Part shown: piece by piece, positions 1 through 11,081 of the stretch
How the letters are laid out: every line of letters starts with the position of its first letter
Numbering within the stretch: the first letter of the stretch is position 1
From: Schistocephalus solidus
Taxonomy: Eukaryota; Platyhelminthes; Cestoda; Diphyllobothriidea; Diphyllobothriidae
Length of the DNA: 64,000 bases
Direction: 5' to 3'
NCBI GenBank assembly: GCA_017591395.1
Contig: WEDG01001244.1
Location: forward strand, 1-64,000
Notes under the pieces: model-generated
The model's database searches: none
Seen by the model: only the letters and a program-made list of their open reading frames with translations
What the model was told of the DNA's origin: nothing
Position numbers and translations under genes: made by a program

Positions 1-56
1 CACAGTCAGAATTCTGTCCGAGCCGGTCAGTTGCCTGTTGTGGGAGTGGGCGCATT
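1..56 (-). mobile_element. Fragment of the zinc-finger LINE 3' untranslated tail
   Basis: The first 56 bases match, with scattered changes, the segment at about 4958-5013 of the minus-strand LINE (shared words include gtgggagtgggcgcatt). The orientation is therefore that of a minus-strand element. The rest of the copy, if any, lies left of the window. A short (CA)n run follows at 64-77. Confidence 0.6.
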
Positions 57-1153
57 TTGCTGACACACACACACAACCTGATCGGCGCAAATTGGACCGG
101 GTTTCACCGAGAACAAATTGCGGCTCAGATCCACTCTGAGTGGAAGTGTGAAACAGGTCACAATCTGCCTGACCCTTGGTCCACAAGAGTAGGCACAGTA
201 CTAAATACTTTTTGATGTAGTATGAACTGAGAGTTTAACTTCGTCTCGTAGCAGGAGAATGAGAAAAGTCGGCCGAAAATGGAGATTACGAAGAGAAGAA
301 AAGGGTTTGTTTGAGACTTCCCTTCCTTAGTGATAAGCTCAATAAACTAGTTTGAAGACAGCTATTGCCAGCCATTACACACACCTTCTCGACTAACCGA
401 CTTCTATGAATGAGAGGCCAGGAGAAGCTGACAATAAGATCAGCTCGTTATTTTCCATTCCTTCCCATGTATTGATGAAGGAGGCTTAACAAACCGAGTG
501 AGTCACTCTTCTTCTGGGGGTAGAATAACATCTGCCAGTAGGGTACAGTGAAAAGATAAGGTCTGACAGTACGATGTTCACCCATTCGGCAAACATTGGT
601 CATGACTTGGACGGCAAATGTGTTTCATGTTGTCGAAGGAATGTGGAAGAACTGCACAGCTAACTATAAAAGTGTCGGCTAGTCCGGGGAATCGGCCTGT
701 GTGTGCTTATTTGCGGACAAGGTTTTCCCGGTTCTTTAGTATCTTTCATGCAATTTTGGGATAACCTTCGGTGGTTATATATGACTCACAGAAGCACAGG
801 TCTGGAATTTAATACTAGTGGGAGATTTTTAAGGCATATTTCTCGTTGTCACAAAAGTATAAATCTATGGTTAAAAACATGCTACCACATGTTGGAGAGG
901 AAAGACTTTCCTGTCAACGGCTTCTCCCACGGTATAACCGCCGTCACCGTTTCCCTTTCTTTCCCTTAGGCCACTTTCACAGACCTGGTACCACACCGGC
1001 AGCCAGGTTGTCGCAAATACTATCACCTTTGTATGGCACGACACGAGCGGCAGTGGTGAGATGATAAGCTCTCGTATAGCTCGCCGTCGGGGATCTTTAT
1101 TTATTCTATACATCTACTTGAAGTTGATTACATTTAGTGAGCAAAAGCAAAGT
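57..1153. other. No recognisable gene
   Basis: Apart from a short CA run near 64-77, nothing recognisable was found here. Only short open frames occur on both strands and none resembles a known protein. Confidence 0.5.
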
Positions 1154-1327
1154 CTGTACGAGCACCGGAACAATTTCTTTTTTATTCCGAGCTTTCAAAC
1201 TCCTGCAGGTGTTCATCCTCAGAGATAGCAGCAGTAACAAAAAGGCGACACTTATAATGGGGTACAAACCAATCAATGATCACTGACGCAAGCCTAGACG
1301 TGACTGCGCAGGGCTCTCTGCGCTCAT
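1154..1327 (-). repeat. Dispersed repeat family B, copy 1 (ribozyme-bearing)
   Basis: About 170 bp that recurs at 3917-4086 in the same orientation. Shared words include aaaaggcgaca, gtacaaaccaatc and gcgcagggctct. It contains a hammerhead-like fold on the minus strand (see 1184-1227). The segment may be a piece of the terminal repeat of a Penelope-like element or a retrozyme; that assignment is inference. Confidence 0.6.
1184..1227 (-). ncRNA. Hammerhead-ribozyme-like motif, family B copy 1
   Basis: Read on the minus strand, CTGAGGA (1216-1222) matches the catalytic CUGANGA box, with G at the tolerated position 7. It is followed by a helix II hairpin (GAACACC, loop TGCA, GGAGTTT; one mismatch), then GAAA, then GCTC. 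The bases AGCU around the junction form a palindromic helix III, as in dimer-type hammerheads. Helix I is weak. This is the best-preserved core in the window, but activity is unproven. Confidence 0.4.
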
Positions 1328-1845
1328 GCAAACGCCTGGCTTTCGAACCTTCACCTTCATTCGTCAGATTTCAGAATTTCGACTGCCATTTCACGAGTTA
1401 GCACATCTACTGTGTGTCTTTTCTCACGCATGTTCCGCAGAAGTAGCAATTAATGTATCGGCACAAGCCATACGAAATGGGGTAACTGACACATTCAGTA
1501 AACATGTGTCTCCAGGTGCGATGTCACCCCGTCGACCCCCGATTACGCGCCGGATGTTCTGCCATTGGAGGTTTCATCTGCGTACTTATTAATTTATATC
1601 TATATCGTCAGCAGGTAGAAGGTCCCCCCTTCTAGTTGTCTATTTAGTTTGGCCATTGACTACATTGCCCTCCGTCAATGTACCTAGTATTGACAGCCAA
1701 CAACAGGGTTATCCTGTTTTGCGCTGTTTCAGCCTCACCAGCAAGAACAATCGCAGTCTCTACTTTTTCACTCTCAACCTCTCCGTATACTATTGCTTGG
1801 TATTTGCCAGCGAAAAGGCGCGTTCTGAGTCGGTATTTTCTCATC

Positions 1846-1942
1846 TCTCCTCCGCCTCCTCCTCCTCCTCCTCCTCCTCCTCCTCCTCCTCCTCCCTCCT
1901 CCTCCTCCTCCTCCCATCTCCCTCCCTCTCCTCCTCTTCCCT
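1846..1942. repeat. (TCC)n microsatellite
   Basis: About 95 bases of imperfect TCC/CCT triplets. Runs of Pro, Ser, Gly, Glu or Arg in the overlapping open frames are by-products of the triplet repeat and are not evidence of a gene. The 500 bases to the left (1328-1845) hold no recognisable feature. Confidence 0.9.
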
Positions 1943-3060
1943 CCGCAACTAATGGTATCCTGCTGACTCTTTTTGCCAGCAATGTCTTCTTTGGTGAATA
2001 TTCTGCCCTGCCTCCACAAAGTCACTTCTTGTGTAGATTCCATGAGGCCGTACTAAATTTTCATCTTCGAGGCTAATAAAAACTATCTGGTGGACTACTC
2101 TAAAGAGGAAGAGCCTATAAAGGTTAGTTGTTTGGGTTGGACCTTCGATTTAAATGAGTCCCTTTATCTTTCTAATCAACTTGCCTTAGAGTACATGCAA
2201 ACATTTTTGTAGTGAGAGCTGTTTTTGTAGTTTGTACTGCGAGTTACTGCGCTTAGTTAACTGTTTCCTGAAACTCTCCCTGTTCACGTCTATCAGGGAT
2301 CTGTTGTTTAAAGAACAGAAGCAGCATCCTATAGATACTACTGGCTATTACTACTTGGGATGAGTATGACTATTTAACACGAAGATCCTTCCACCTACTT
2401 TTCAAAAATTCTCTTTTCAGGGCCTCGTGAGGATCCCGAAGAATGGGCTGGGGTTGCTTGACAGTTTGGTGTTATTATACTGCTTTCTGGTGATAGGTCC
2501 TTCGTAGGAAGTAAACAGGGGCTTTAAATATAGTGTAGAGAAAAGCTTAGCTGAACCGAAACGCTAGGTCAAAGTTTATGGGGGAGGGAGGGAGGCGCTA
2601 CGAATCTCAGAAAATATTTTGCTGATTTTTTCAAGGAAGAATCAACCACCCGAACAATTAATCCATTTTTCAGGGCCTTAGTTTGCCCTCAGAGCTATAA
2701 ATAACGCCCAAATATAAAACAGCAAAAAGTGCGGAATGTAGCCAATCAAAGTTGCCTTAGGCCAATGCAAGTGGTTGCGTTAACCATGGTAGCAGTTGGG
2801 TTACCCATGGCCACAATTTGACGATCCAGAGACCTGGGAATCCGAACATGCTTTGATCCACAAAATTAATAAAAAACCCTTACACAGCCCAACGTAGTGA
2901 TTTTCATTTACCGCCCGCAGTCAATGCAGTCATTGGCAGGTGCACTAGGCGGATCTGATGAGCCAGACACCAGGCGCTGTCCTTATTTGTCCTACAGTAG
3001 ATGTGCTACCTACTGAAATCTAGACCGAAGTACTGAACTGTTTTCGCTTAGAAACGATTA
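1943..3060. other. No recognisable gene
   Basis: Non-coding by inspection, with no long open frame. A few short inverted words (for example two ccatgg sites near 2785 and 2807) do not form a convincing element. Confidence 0.4.
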
Positions 3061-3870
3061 CTTAAAAGGGAAATTTTAGTATTTATTATCATGCAACACA
3101 ATCCCTAAGATAGTTCAGTCACCTCAGGAAGTCGGCTTTAAAAAACGCTTCTTTCCGGCCGGCTTCGAAAATGTCTATTTAACTAGTATACGTTTTTCCC
3201 TTTGATTTTCAATGCCCCTGTAAATGAAAATATCGTTTATGCAAAAAATACACAAAAATAGTCTTTCTTATACGCATTTACTAGAAAAGTACGTCTTTTC
3301 TATATTTTATACCTGAAAAAGGTCATATTTCGGTCGTAAGAAAATTCATAATTATGAGATTTTTAAGACTGTAAAATGTCCTTTCGTCCGCTTGTGAATA
3401 ATATGACGTGGTTCATAGCCAGTAAAAAGTTTTGTGTGGACTATATGACGTTTTCCAAATGTCTTAAAAAATTTGTGATCTTTCATAGACGGAATTTATA
3501 AAGTATGTGTTTTTGAAACCCTGGATGCAAGTGTAACGGCAGGCCAGCTCCAAAACTATTCCGGAATAGCTAAAGTGGTTTAAAAACCCTAAAAATGCCC
3601 TTTCTTTTGAGCATAAAATTCCAAAAACTATAATTTGCTACCACTTTGTTTCAAAAGGAGCATTTTTTGATGTCTTATATAAAACGTATTTGAATTTGTA
3701 AGGCTCTCGAAAATCAATTAGGCCAATTCATACTACTTAAGTGGCCTTTTTATAGATTTTAGTTTTGGCAGGTGACCAATGCGAAGCTCTTTCATACGCC
3801 GGCTTCCTGGCGGAATTGCAATATCTTAGGGTTATGCTGAACGATAATTGATATTATAACCCTCATTATG
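3061..3870. repeat. AT-rich dispersed repeat family C, copy 1
   Basis: A diverged AT-rich block. It aligns by eye, in the same orientation, with 13620-14375 and 61060-61860. Anchors include a 'gaaaaaggtcatatttcggt'-type word (near 3315), 'aatttgctacca' (near 3630) and the ending 'acgataattgatattataac' (3841-3860). No coding potential was seen. The identity of the element is unknown. Confidence 0.5.
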
Positions 3871-3916
3871 CAATCTTTTCAAATCGAAAACAGATTTCAT
3901 AATAAGCAACAAAGAA

Positions 3917-4086
3917 GTCTGGTCGATCACCGGAATATTTTTTATTATTCTGAGTTTTCGAACGCCTGCAGGCGTTCATTGTCAGAGCTAGCAGCAGCAA
4001 CGAAAAGGCGACAATTATAGGGGCGGTACAAACCAATCGATGATAACTGACGCAAGTCAAGAGGTGTCAGCGCAGGGCTCTGCATG
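3917..4086 (-). repeat. Dispersed repeat family B, copy 2
   Basis: Second copy of the 170-bp repeat at 1154-1327, in the same orientation. It contains an 18-bp perfect palindrome, gaacgcctgcaggcgttc, which is helix II of the ribozyme-like fold at 3946-3988. Confidence 0.6.
3946..3988 (-). ncRNA. Hammerhead-like motif, family B copy 2 (decayed core)
   Basis: On the minus strand the order is CTGACAA, a perfect 7-bp helix II (GAACGCC / GGCGTTC, loop TGCA), GAAA, then ACTC. Compared with the catalytic consensus, the invariant G8 is A, so this copy should be inactive. The fully paired helix II, against the mismatched one in copy 1, shows that the stem is a real shared feature. Confidence 0.35.
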
Positions 4087-4359
4087 CCAGTGCCAAATCA
4101 CTTAATTGAATTCACATCCGTGAAGCAGCCTTTAATCACTTCTCGGCTCGTCTTGTTTCCGGCGTGGATGATTTTATTGACGGCTGCGAAGTTTAACTTA
4201 TGGCTGGTTTCGTAAGTGTGGGCGTCAAATTCCTGGGACTCACACCTTCGCATTCATTCACTACATTTAGTCTATTAGAGAACCCGGCTTAGTTTCAAGG
4301 GAAGGCACTGAATAAATGCCTTCCGAAGAAGATGAGACCATTGGAACAAGAAGTTTATT

Positions 4360-4404
4360 GGCTTGACGTTTTGAATTCTCACTTGAACCCAGCATCAGAG
4401 GCTA
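4360..4404 (-). ncRNA. Hammerhead-like motif, family A copy 1 (decayed core)
   Basis: Minus-strand order: AGCCT, CTGATGC, helix II (GGGTTC, loop AAGTGA, GAATTC), AAAA, CGTC, AAGCC, then AATAAA. The expected core would be CUGAUGA and GAAA, so positions A9 and G12 are mutated here. It lies directly beyond the 3' end of the minus-strand LINE. Confidence 0.35.
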
Positions 4405-4431
4405 TTACATGACGACGAAAGTTCGACAGAA

Positions 4432-4505
4432 GATTTTGACGAGGTCCACCGTATGCTCCATGGCAGTTCGACCGTCGATTTTGACGAGGTCCACCGTATG
4501 CTCCA
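4432..4505 (-). repeat. Tandem duplication of the LINE 3' terminus
   Basis: The 29-base word that starts gattttgacgaggtccacc occurs at 4432-4460 and again, identical, at 4477-4505, so the 3' end of the element is repeated with a period of 45 bp. Confidence 0.85.
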
Positions 4506-5325
4506 CACCAGGTGGTGCAGGGACGGTGACTTGCGCGTGAATTAGTTTTAAGTGATAGTAGCCTTGCGCTGCAGCTACCGCACTCTCTCCTCCTCCCCCA
4601 CCTGAGCCCGCTGTCAAGACAGACACAAGAAGAAAGGAGATGAGAGAGGGTGCAGGTGGCTGGCACGGCTGGAGCCGCTCCTGGGCGTGCCACTACACCT
4701 GACTCGGATCACACGGAGTGGGAGTGCCATAAAGGCTACATTAAGAAGGAGCCATTGCAACCTGACTCTCAGTCCGCCAGTCAGCCACTCCACACAAAAC
4801 ACACATTGGGCTGACCACGCGGTCCGAGTTATCCCGTCAGTTGGCAACCTTCAAAGCCACGGCTTTTAGCGCACCGTGATAGTTTCAAGCGTGTCAGATT
4901 GTTTATAGTGAGGAAAATGCGCTGAGCTCTCGACCTCACTCTCTTCCCCACCCCCACAATCAGACCACCATCCGAGCCAGTCAGTTGTCTGATGTGGGAG
5001 TGGGCGCATTGGTTGATGGGTTGGCGTAACCGTCTTCGCGCGCCACAACACGACCTGGCCCCCATAACGCATACACCAGGATTTACTTACTCAGGGGATA
5101 TGGAGGAGCCATCGCCGTCTAACTCCCAGTCTACTGGTCAGCCACTCGACACACACAGCACATACACTGAGCCGACGGCGTGGTCTGGTGGAAGCGTCAG
5201 CGTGGCAGACTTCTCAGCCACGGTTTCTAGGAAACCGTGATATACTCTGGTAAATGGTGATTGTGAGGGTGTTGTCGATGTATTGGTATAGGTAGTGTGT
5301 GCTGATGTGGCTTAGCCGCCGGTGG

Positions 5326-6315
5326 TTAACCGCAGGTTGTCATGGAGGCGCATGTTTCCTAATAGGCCCATGCGGTGTGTAAATGTGTGGGAGCAGTGAG
5401 GGCAGTGGAGGCGGGCGCCGCGACTGTATGTCGGAGCCCCAGGAACTGGTTAACCACCCTCCGTGAGATGGATTCGCAAGTGAACGACCAGGCCGATGCG
5501 TGAGTTGAAGGTGCGGGCGCAGTGTGGGCAGGAAAAATCGGTAGAGGCTGGATGGGTGTCATTCATGGTATTAGGGGTGCAGTGGCGGTAAGAATGGCAG
5601 GAGCGGAGGGTGTGCATGATGTATCGGTGTTGTTGTTATTGCGGTGAATTCCACTCTCAGGGATGCGTATGTGACCGAATAGGCCCATGCGATGAGTGAA
5701 TGCGCGAGGACAGTGAGGACAGTGGAGATGGTGATCTCTGCTGTGTGTTGGTGCTCCAGGTACTGGCTCACCAGTCTCTGTACGATGGATTCGCAAGTGA
5801 CCGACCTGGTCGATGCGTGAGGTGAATGTGTGGTCACATTGAGGACAGTTTAGGAGAGAGCCCCCATCGCTGATGGCGGTGGTAGTGAAGCCGAAGGCGG
5901 TGGTGGAATTAACAGGCGCTGAGTAGAGTGATGTGGTCTCTATGATAGTGGGAGTTATGGAATTGATGCCAGGAGTGAGGGTGGGGGAGTCAGAAGGAGG
6001 GTTGGCAGAATTTGACGTAGCAATTGGAATTGTCGGATTGTTGGTGCATTGCGTCCGAAGATGTCCAACCAGGCAGAGTCGCGCGCGGAAGATGCGTTGA
6101 CAGCGTGGGCATGTTGGCAGGGCCTGGGCATCGATGATGTTGGTCCGGGGCGCTGGTGCCTTTCGTGCCGCTCTTTTGGCCTTGGCGGCTGCGATCCGGT
6201 TGGCCTCATAGATTGCTGAACCAGTCTTGACGGATCTTATCCATGCCGGTTTATCCTGGGTGAGGTCCTCCCAGGTCGCCGGGTTGATTTGCAGTTGCTT
6301 CACTGATTTTTTCAA
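5326..6315 (-). pseudogene. C2H2 zinc-finger array, C-terminal part of the LINE polyprotein
   Basis: Minus-strand frames encode a Lys/Arg-rich linker, then a first finger of C2HC form (CPRCQRIF...GHLRTQC), then C2H2 fingers of the form CPQCDHTF...GHLRIH and CPHCPRAFTHRMGLFGHIRI, separated by Pro/Thr/Ser-rich spacers. After a frameshift near 5563, two more fingers follow and end in a ...DNLR stop at 5326. Zinc fingers of this kind bind nucleic acid, and here they presumably bind element RNA or target DNA. Their position after the RT, and their number, are unusual for a LINE. Confidence 0.75.
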
Positions 6316-6345
6316 GGTGTCCTTGTAGCGTCTTTATTGACCTCC

Positions 6346-8315
6346 CTACCGTCGAGGACCCGTAGCGACATTTCCGTAGAAAAGTCGTTTGGGTAGTCGC
6401 TCGTCATCCATTCTTACCAGGTGGCCGCTCCATCGCAGGTGCACTTGCCTCCGCATGGCGCGGATGCTGAGGATTCCGGTCCGCTCTAGGACTTCCGTGT
6501 CCAGGATCCTGTCTTGCCATCTCAGCTTCAGTATTCTGCGGAGGCAGCTAAGATGAAAGTGATTCAGCTTCCTGGCTTGGTTTGAGTAGACGGTCAAGGG
6601 GTCCGCTCCGTAAAGGAGTGTCGTCAAGACGATATCCTTGCACATTTTCAGTTTGTTGATCAGGTGAATACCGTGGCGATTCCACACGGAGGCCTGCAGC
6701 CGGCCGAAGGCCTGACTAGCTTTGGAGATCCGTTGGGCAAACTCGTCATCGATTCTAGTGTTGCGCGACATCATGCTTCCTGGATAAGCGAAGGCTTCCA
6801 CGTTTTTGAGTTGCCATTGATTCGGGGAGCATTGAATTCCGCGCTGGGTGGCGGCTGGGGCATGAAAACCATTCTGGCTGTACTGATTAATAATCAAAAA
6901 TCGGCGCAGCCTGTGGCGAAAGAGGTCCATGCTCCTTTGCATGTCCTTTTACGTCACGGTGTTAAGGGCGCAGTCGTCCGCGAAGAGCAAGTCATGGACT
7001 CTACCAGTAGACACGCGCGTTGAAGCCTGCATACGGCGACTGTTGAGAAGGTGCCCGTCAGTTCTGTAGGCGATGCGGATCCCAGGCTGCTCATCACGGT
7101 AGGCATCCATCAGCATAGTCCGAGAACATGAGACTGAACAGGGTGGGAGCCAATACGCAGCCCTGCATCACTTCCTTGGTCACTGCGAATGCTTCGGATC
7201 CCGTCCCGTTGTCCGTGACGTGCGCCGTCATACCGTCATGAAGCTGACGCACCATGTGCGTGAACCGCTCAGGACAGCCAAATTTCTGCATGACTTTCCA
7301 CAGTCCGTCGCGATCCACCGTGTCAAAGGCTTTCAATAAATCCACGAATGTAGTGTATTGGAGAGTTCGCATCTACTGGCACTTATTTAGTAGCTAGCGG
7401 GCGGCAAAGATCATATCGGTTGTTCCGCGGTGTCGGCGGAAGCCACATTGGCTTTCAGGAACAGGCCCCGCTCTAGGTGACCGTTCAAAAGATTGAGAAG
7501 GATACGGGTGAAGATCTTCCCGGTGATGTTGAGCAACGAGATGCCTCTGGGATTATCACAGAGTAGCCGGTTCCCCTTCTGTTTGTATCTATGGACATCT
7601 CCTGGAAGAGTGTAGTGAGTTCTGCCATCAGCCGGGGCCAACCGTGCTTGTAGACTTCCTTTGCGATTGCGTCGGATCCCGGTGCTTTACCGCTGGAAAT
7701 CTGCTGCACGGCCCGGATGGTTTCTGGTTGGGAAGGCGGCAGATACAGGTCATTGTTCGTGGAAACCTGAGGGAGCCGGTCAATGGCAGAATCGGAGATG
7801 GCTGATGAGCAATTAAGGACACTTCGGAAGTTCTCGGCCCAGCGCTTTAGAATTTGCAATTTCTCTGTCAGCAGTGTTGTGCCGTCAGAGCTGAGCAGTG
7901 GTGCGGTCCTCATTGATACAGGGGCCGTAGATGGCTTTTATGGCTTTGACAAAGATTTATCTTTCATTGCGGTCTGCATACCCCTGGATTTCCTCGGCCT
8001 TTCAGATCATCCAGGCGTCCTGCATCTCCCGCAGCCGTTGTTGTATAAGGCGGCGGCATCTGAAAAAACTGCTTTGGTGGCGTCAGTCCGAAGGTCCATG
8101 TAGGCTTTGTGTAGTCCATTCTTCTCCGCGAGTAAGTTGCTGATATCGTTCTCATTGTCGTCAAACCAGTCCTGGTGTTGACGGCGTGCGCGTCCGAGGG
8201 CTTTGAGGGTGGTGGACTGGATGACATTTCGCAGTTGACACCATCATGTTTCCACGTTGGCGTTATTATCTGGAGCATGCAGGTTCTCCAGTTTCTCGGT
8301 TATTTGGTTGCTGAA
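6346..8315 (-). pseudogene. LINE reverse transcriptase region, decayed
   Basis: Minus-strand frames in order: a pre-RT segment (7964-8278), a segment with the fingers-region motif GKAPGSDAI (within 7485-7913), RT motif A FVDLLKAFDTVDRDG and motif B QGCVLAPTLFS (7094-7372), the catalytic FADD box (6973-6984), and the post-RT thumb and linker region (6346-6942). Frameshifts separate all of these, so no active enzyme is encoded. The domain order matches the plus-strand copies at 37-42 kb and 46-49 kb. Confidence 0.8.
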
Positions 8316-8342
8316 ACGAAAACAGTGAACAGGCAGATGGCA

Positions 8343-9114
8343 AAAGCAGGCAGGCCCAGGCAGGCTCAGCACAGACTATGGAGGTTGGAGGTCAGGGCGC
8401 TTATAAGTCTATTGAGGGCTGGAGAACCATGCCTCAAGAAGCTCGCAGCTTAAATGGTAATCAACCCATGCGATAAATTTTGTCTCGTCAATCTTGAAGG
8501 TGTGGCAGGGTCCCATCGAATAAGCCATGGCCTGTCAAATATCGTCATTCATCCTCAATTTGTCTCTTTGTTGGGTATTCGCGTCCGGTGTACTATCCTG
8601 ATTTCTCCGACGTATTCATCTTGTCTGCAACTGCACCAGATCCAGTTACTGACTCTAGACGTTCCCCACCGCGGCAGTGGATCATTTATCCTCCTGTCTT
8701 TGTGCCTGCTATGTTCTTCAGGTCTTCTGTAACAATCCTATCCTCTTCTGCTTCCCATACTATGAAACCAACCGAATGTGAACTGTTATCTGGAATTGCG
8801 TTGAAGAACTGCTGCACCAAGCGAAATTGAATAGTCTATAGAACGTGGTTATATTTGTTGGACATAAAAATTGAAAGGAGTGGAAAAATACCTCTCATAT
8901 GGTCTTGCTGTTTTCTGGCGGTTAATTTGGTTATCATTGCCAAGTCAGTCGGTGGAATTTCACTGTAGAAATACCTTTTTCAGCCCGTTTGGGCAAAGAG
9001 CAGCGTAGAGGTTCCTTCTGATGCACTTACCCATCTCCGTTAAGCTTCATCCACTAACTGCGGGGTACAATGACCTAACAATTTTCGACCTTTCCTGGAA
9101 GGAGATGCAGCTAC
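8343..9114. other. No recognisable gene
   Basis: Short plus-strand open frames (for example 8454-8732) show no recognisable domain. Homology to the LINE stops at 8342. Confidence 0.4.
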
Positions 9115-10150
9115 TTTCATATCTGCAATAACCTACAGGCTGGTAAGTCTTACCTCCATCTGTTGCAAATTAGGGAGAAAATTAGTAGGAAAGAGTTAAT
9201 GCAGTTCCTCAAGCAGAATCCGCCACTCTTCGATGCCCAACAGGGCTTTCACAGTGGTCGGTCCTGCCTTTCGATTGTAACCTTTTCATTGAACGCTGGA
9301 CCAAAGCACGCGGTGCAGAAAATGTGGTGCCCGCAATTTACACAAACTTCACAAACTTCCCCGAGAGTGTTCCTAAACGAAGAACTTTGGTTAAAACTGT
9401 CTAGCTTAGGGGTTCGTAGAAGCCTCCTTGTATTGACCCTTAACTTTCTGCCTAGACGGTCTCAAAGACTGCAGGTCGGACGCCAGCAGTCCTCAAATGT
9501 AACTGTGGTGAGTTGCGTTCCACAGGATCCGGTTTTAGACCCGGCGTTAGTCCTTGTTTTCATCCAAGACCGCGTCAGGTACCCAGACTGCGAGGTTGTC
9601 CTCTCCGTTAAAGGACATTAAATTGTGAAAAGTTGTTCCCAAGGGGGTAAACTAAGGCCACCTATAAACGCGCTTCGACCGGCTGGAGGACTGGTCGAAA
9701 CGCTGGCTTATGCCCTGCAATGAAAGAAAGTACAAAATTCATCGTATCGGCATCTACCGAGTCTCCTGCTTGAGGATTAATATTCTAAGCAGCATACCAC
9801 TGCAATCAGTTGACATTTGGAAGCACTTGGGTGTGTGGTTTACCCCTTTTCTCAAACTAACACTGAGCACTGTTTATATTGTAACTCACCATGTGAGTCC
9901 TAGCGGGTTTTGCCAAAGACGACTTCTCCAAAATATTTGGAACCTTCGTGCGACCCTATCTGGCATACGCTCTACGGCATGAAGACCTTGACCGTCAACG
10001 AAGGTTCCATCTGCAAGAAAATTTCGAAGGGGGTGGCAAAAATAGTCAAAGGGCTGGGGTCACTGCCGTAGGAAAACAGACGATCCACCCTCAACTTCAT
10101 TTCCCTTTCTTACAAGTAGCTTAAAGGGGTCGCATACTAAATTTCCGCAT
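9115..10150 (+). pseudogene. CR1/Jockey-like non-LTR reverse transcriptase relic
   Basis: The plus-strand frame at 9163-9621 reads like the middle of a CR1/Jockey-type RT: FDAQQGFHSGRSCLS (family pattern DAQHGFR.GRSC), a degenerate motif A region, RRSQRLQVGRQQSSNV, then VPQDPVLDPALVLVFI (family pattern VPQGSVLGPLLFLIFIND). The FADD box is lost. A second frame (9710-9982) continues with the thumb region (WKHLGVWFTP...). Faint homology such as VAKIVKGLGSLP continues to about 10100. Several frameshifts make it non-functional. It is a different lineage from the zinc-finger LINE. Confidence 0.65.
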
Positions 10151-11081
10151 CGCGCATGAATGAAGATGCTGTTTTGTCTCCAAAGATTTTTCCTTCAGAC
10201 TAACATGCCCAATATTGCCCTCAACACTACGCACGGGGAAAGCTGGGATTGGTGGACGCACGTTATTTTTCCATAGCAGAGTGGATGCAGCGTAGAATGC
10301 TCGGCTAGCTGTTGCTTTTCTCTCCTCATATGTGGATCAATTTCAGGACAAACTCGATACGCATCAAGCTATTAACCCAAATATGAACATCTCGCTTGCT
10401 TGCACTACGCCTTGCAGTCGGCCACTTGCTTGCCGCATGCAATTATGTAGATAGTCTCATTTTCAAAGTTCTCTGCGTATCAGTGCTTCGTCCTAGACCA
10501 TTTGGCAACCAATAGGAAATTCGAAGGCGATCGCCCATCTTTTCCCTTATAAATCTGAGAAAGAACGGATTGATCACGGTTCCTGTGGCATGTTGGATAC
10601 CAGCCATGTTAACGGTATCTTTTTTGCTCTCGTACCCTTCAATAATTCCACCATCAGACGGTAAATTTGCACTTCTTTACAAGGACATTTGTACTTGTAA
10701 TTGAAGCATTGTTTTCCCGGAAAAAAAATTGAAAAAGGCAAAGGCGATGAAATAAGCAGAAAATGTAATGACTTCCTAAAATCTCGCGATCTCTTATTCA
10801 ACTGCATACGGTCATTACCTTTTAATTATTTAAGATAAACTGTCCAGAGGGATGAAGCGTGATAGGTAAACAAAGCATAAACTATGGGTCTGCCACAAGC
10901 GGGTTCACGTGGTCAGAGGGAAAAAGGGAGAGGAATGTTATCAAAGCAAACAAGTTCAGCTTTCAGTCAAAACGTGCCAAGCGTGATAAACTGCAACGCG
11001 CGGGATAACAGTCAGTCATGTGGGGGTGGAGGGGGAATGAGAGGAGGGGTGCGGGAATAGGGCTTCGTCTATTATCAGTCC
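10151..11081. other. No recognisable gene
   Basis: The 77-codon minus-strand frame at 10574-10807 has no recognisable feature. The right-hand part probably includes the 3' untranslated end of the Penelope-like element that ends its coding region at 11082. Confidence 0.4.

Larger units (their letters stand above)
4428..8342 (-). mobile_element. Non-LTR retrotransposon (LINE) with C-terminal C2H2 fingers, 5'-truncated copy
   Basis: A minus-strand element homologous to the one at 37107-42503. Reading from 8342 down to 4428 it holds the RT region, the C-terminal zinc-finger array and a non-coding tail of about 0.9 kb. The endonuclease and 5' leader are missing: homology stops at about 8342, the typical 5' truncation of target-primed reverse transcription. 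The coding region is broken into several frames by indels. The 3' end carries a short duplication (4432-4505). Confidence 0.85.

Noticed and set aside
1656..2076. Open frames rich in Ser, Pro, Gly or Arg/Glu around 1850-1940
   Set aside because: They are translations of the (TCC)n microsatellite on both strands, with no domain or start context.
5359..5562. Separate small protein between the zinc-finger frames
   Set aside because: It is an alternate frame of the finger-coding sequence; the neighbouring frame shows the Cys/His pattern.
10574..10807. 77-codon open frame as a gene
   Set aside because: No recognisable feature, ordinary composition, and length expected by chance in this amount of DNA.
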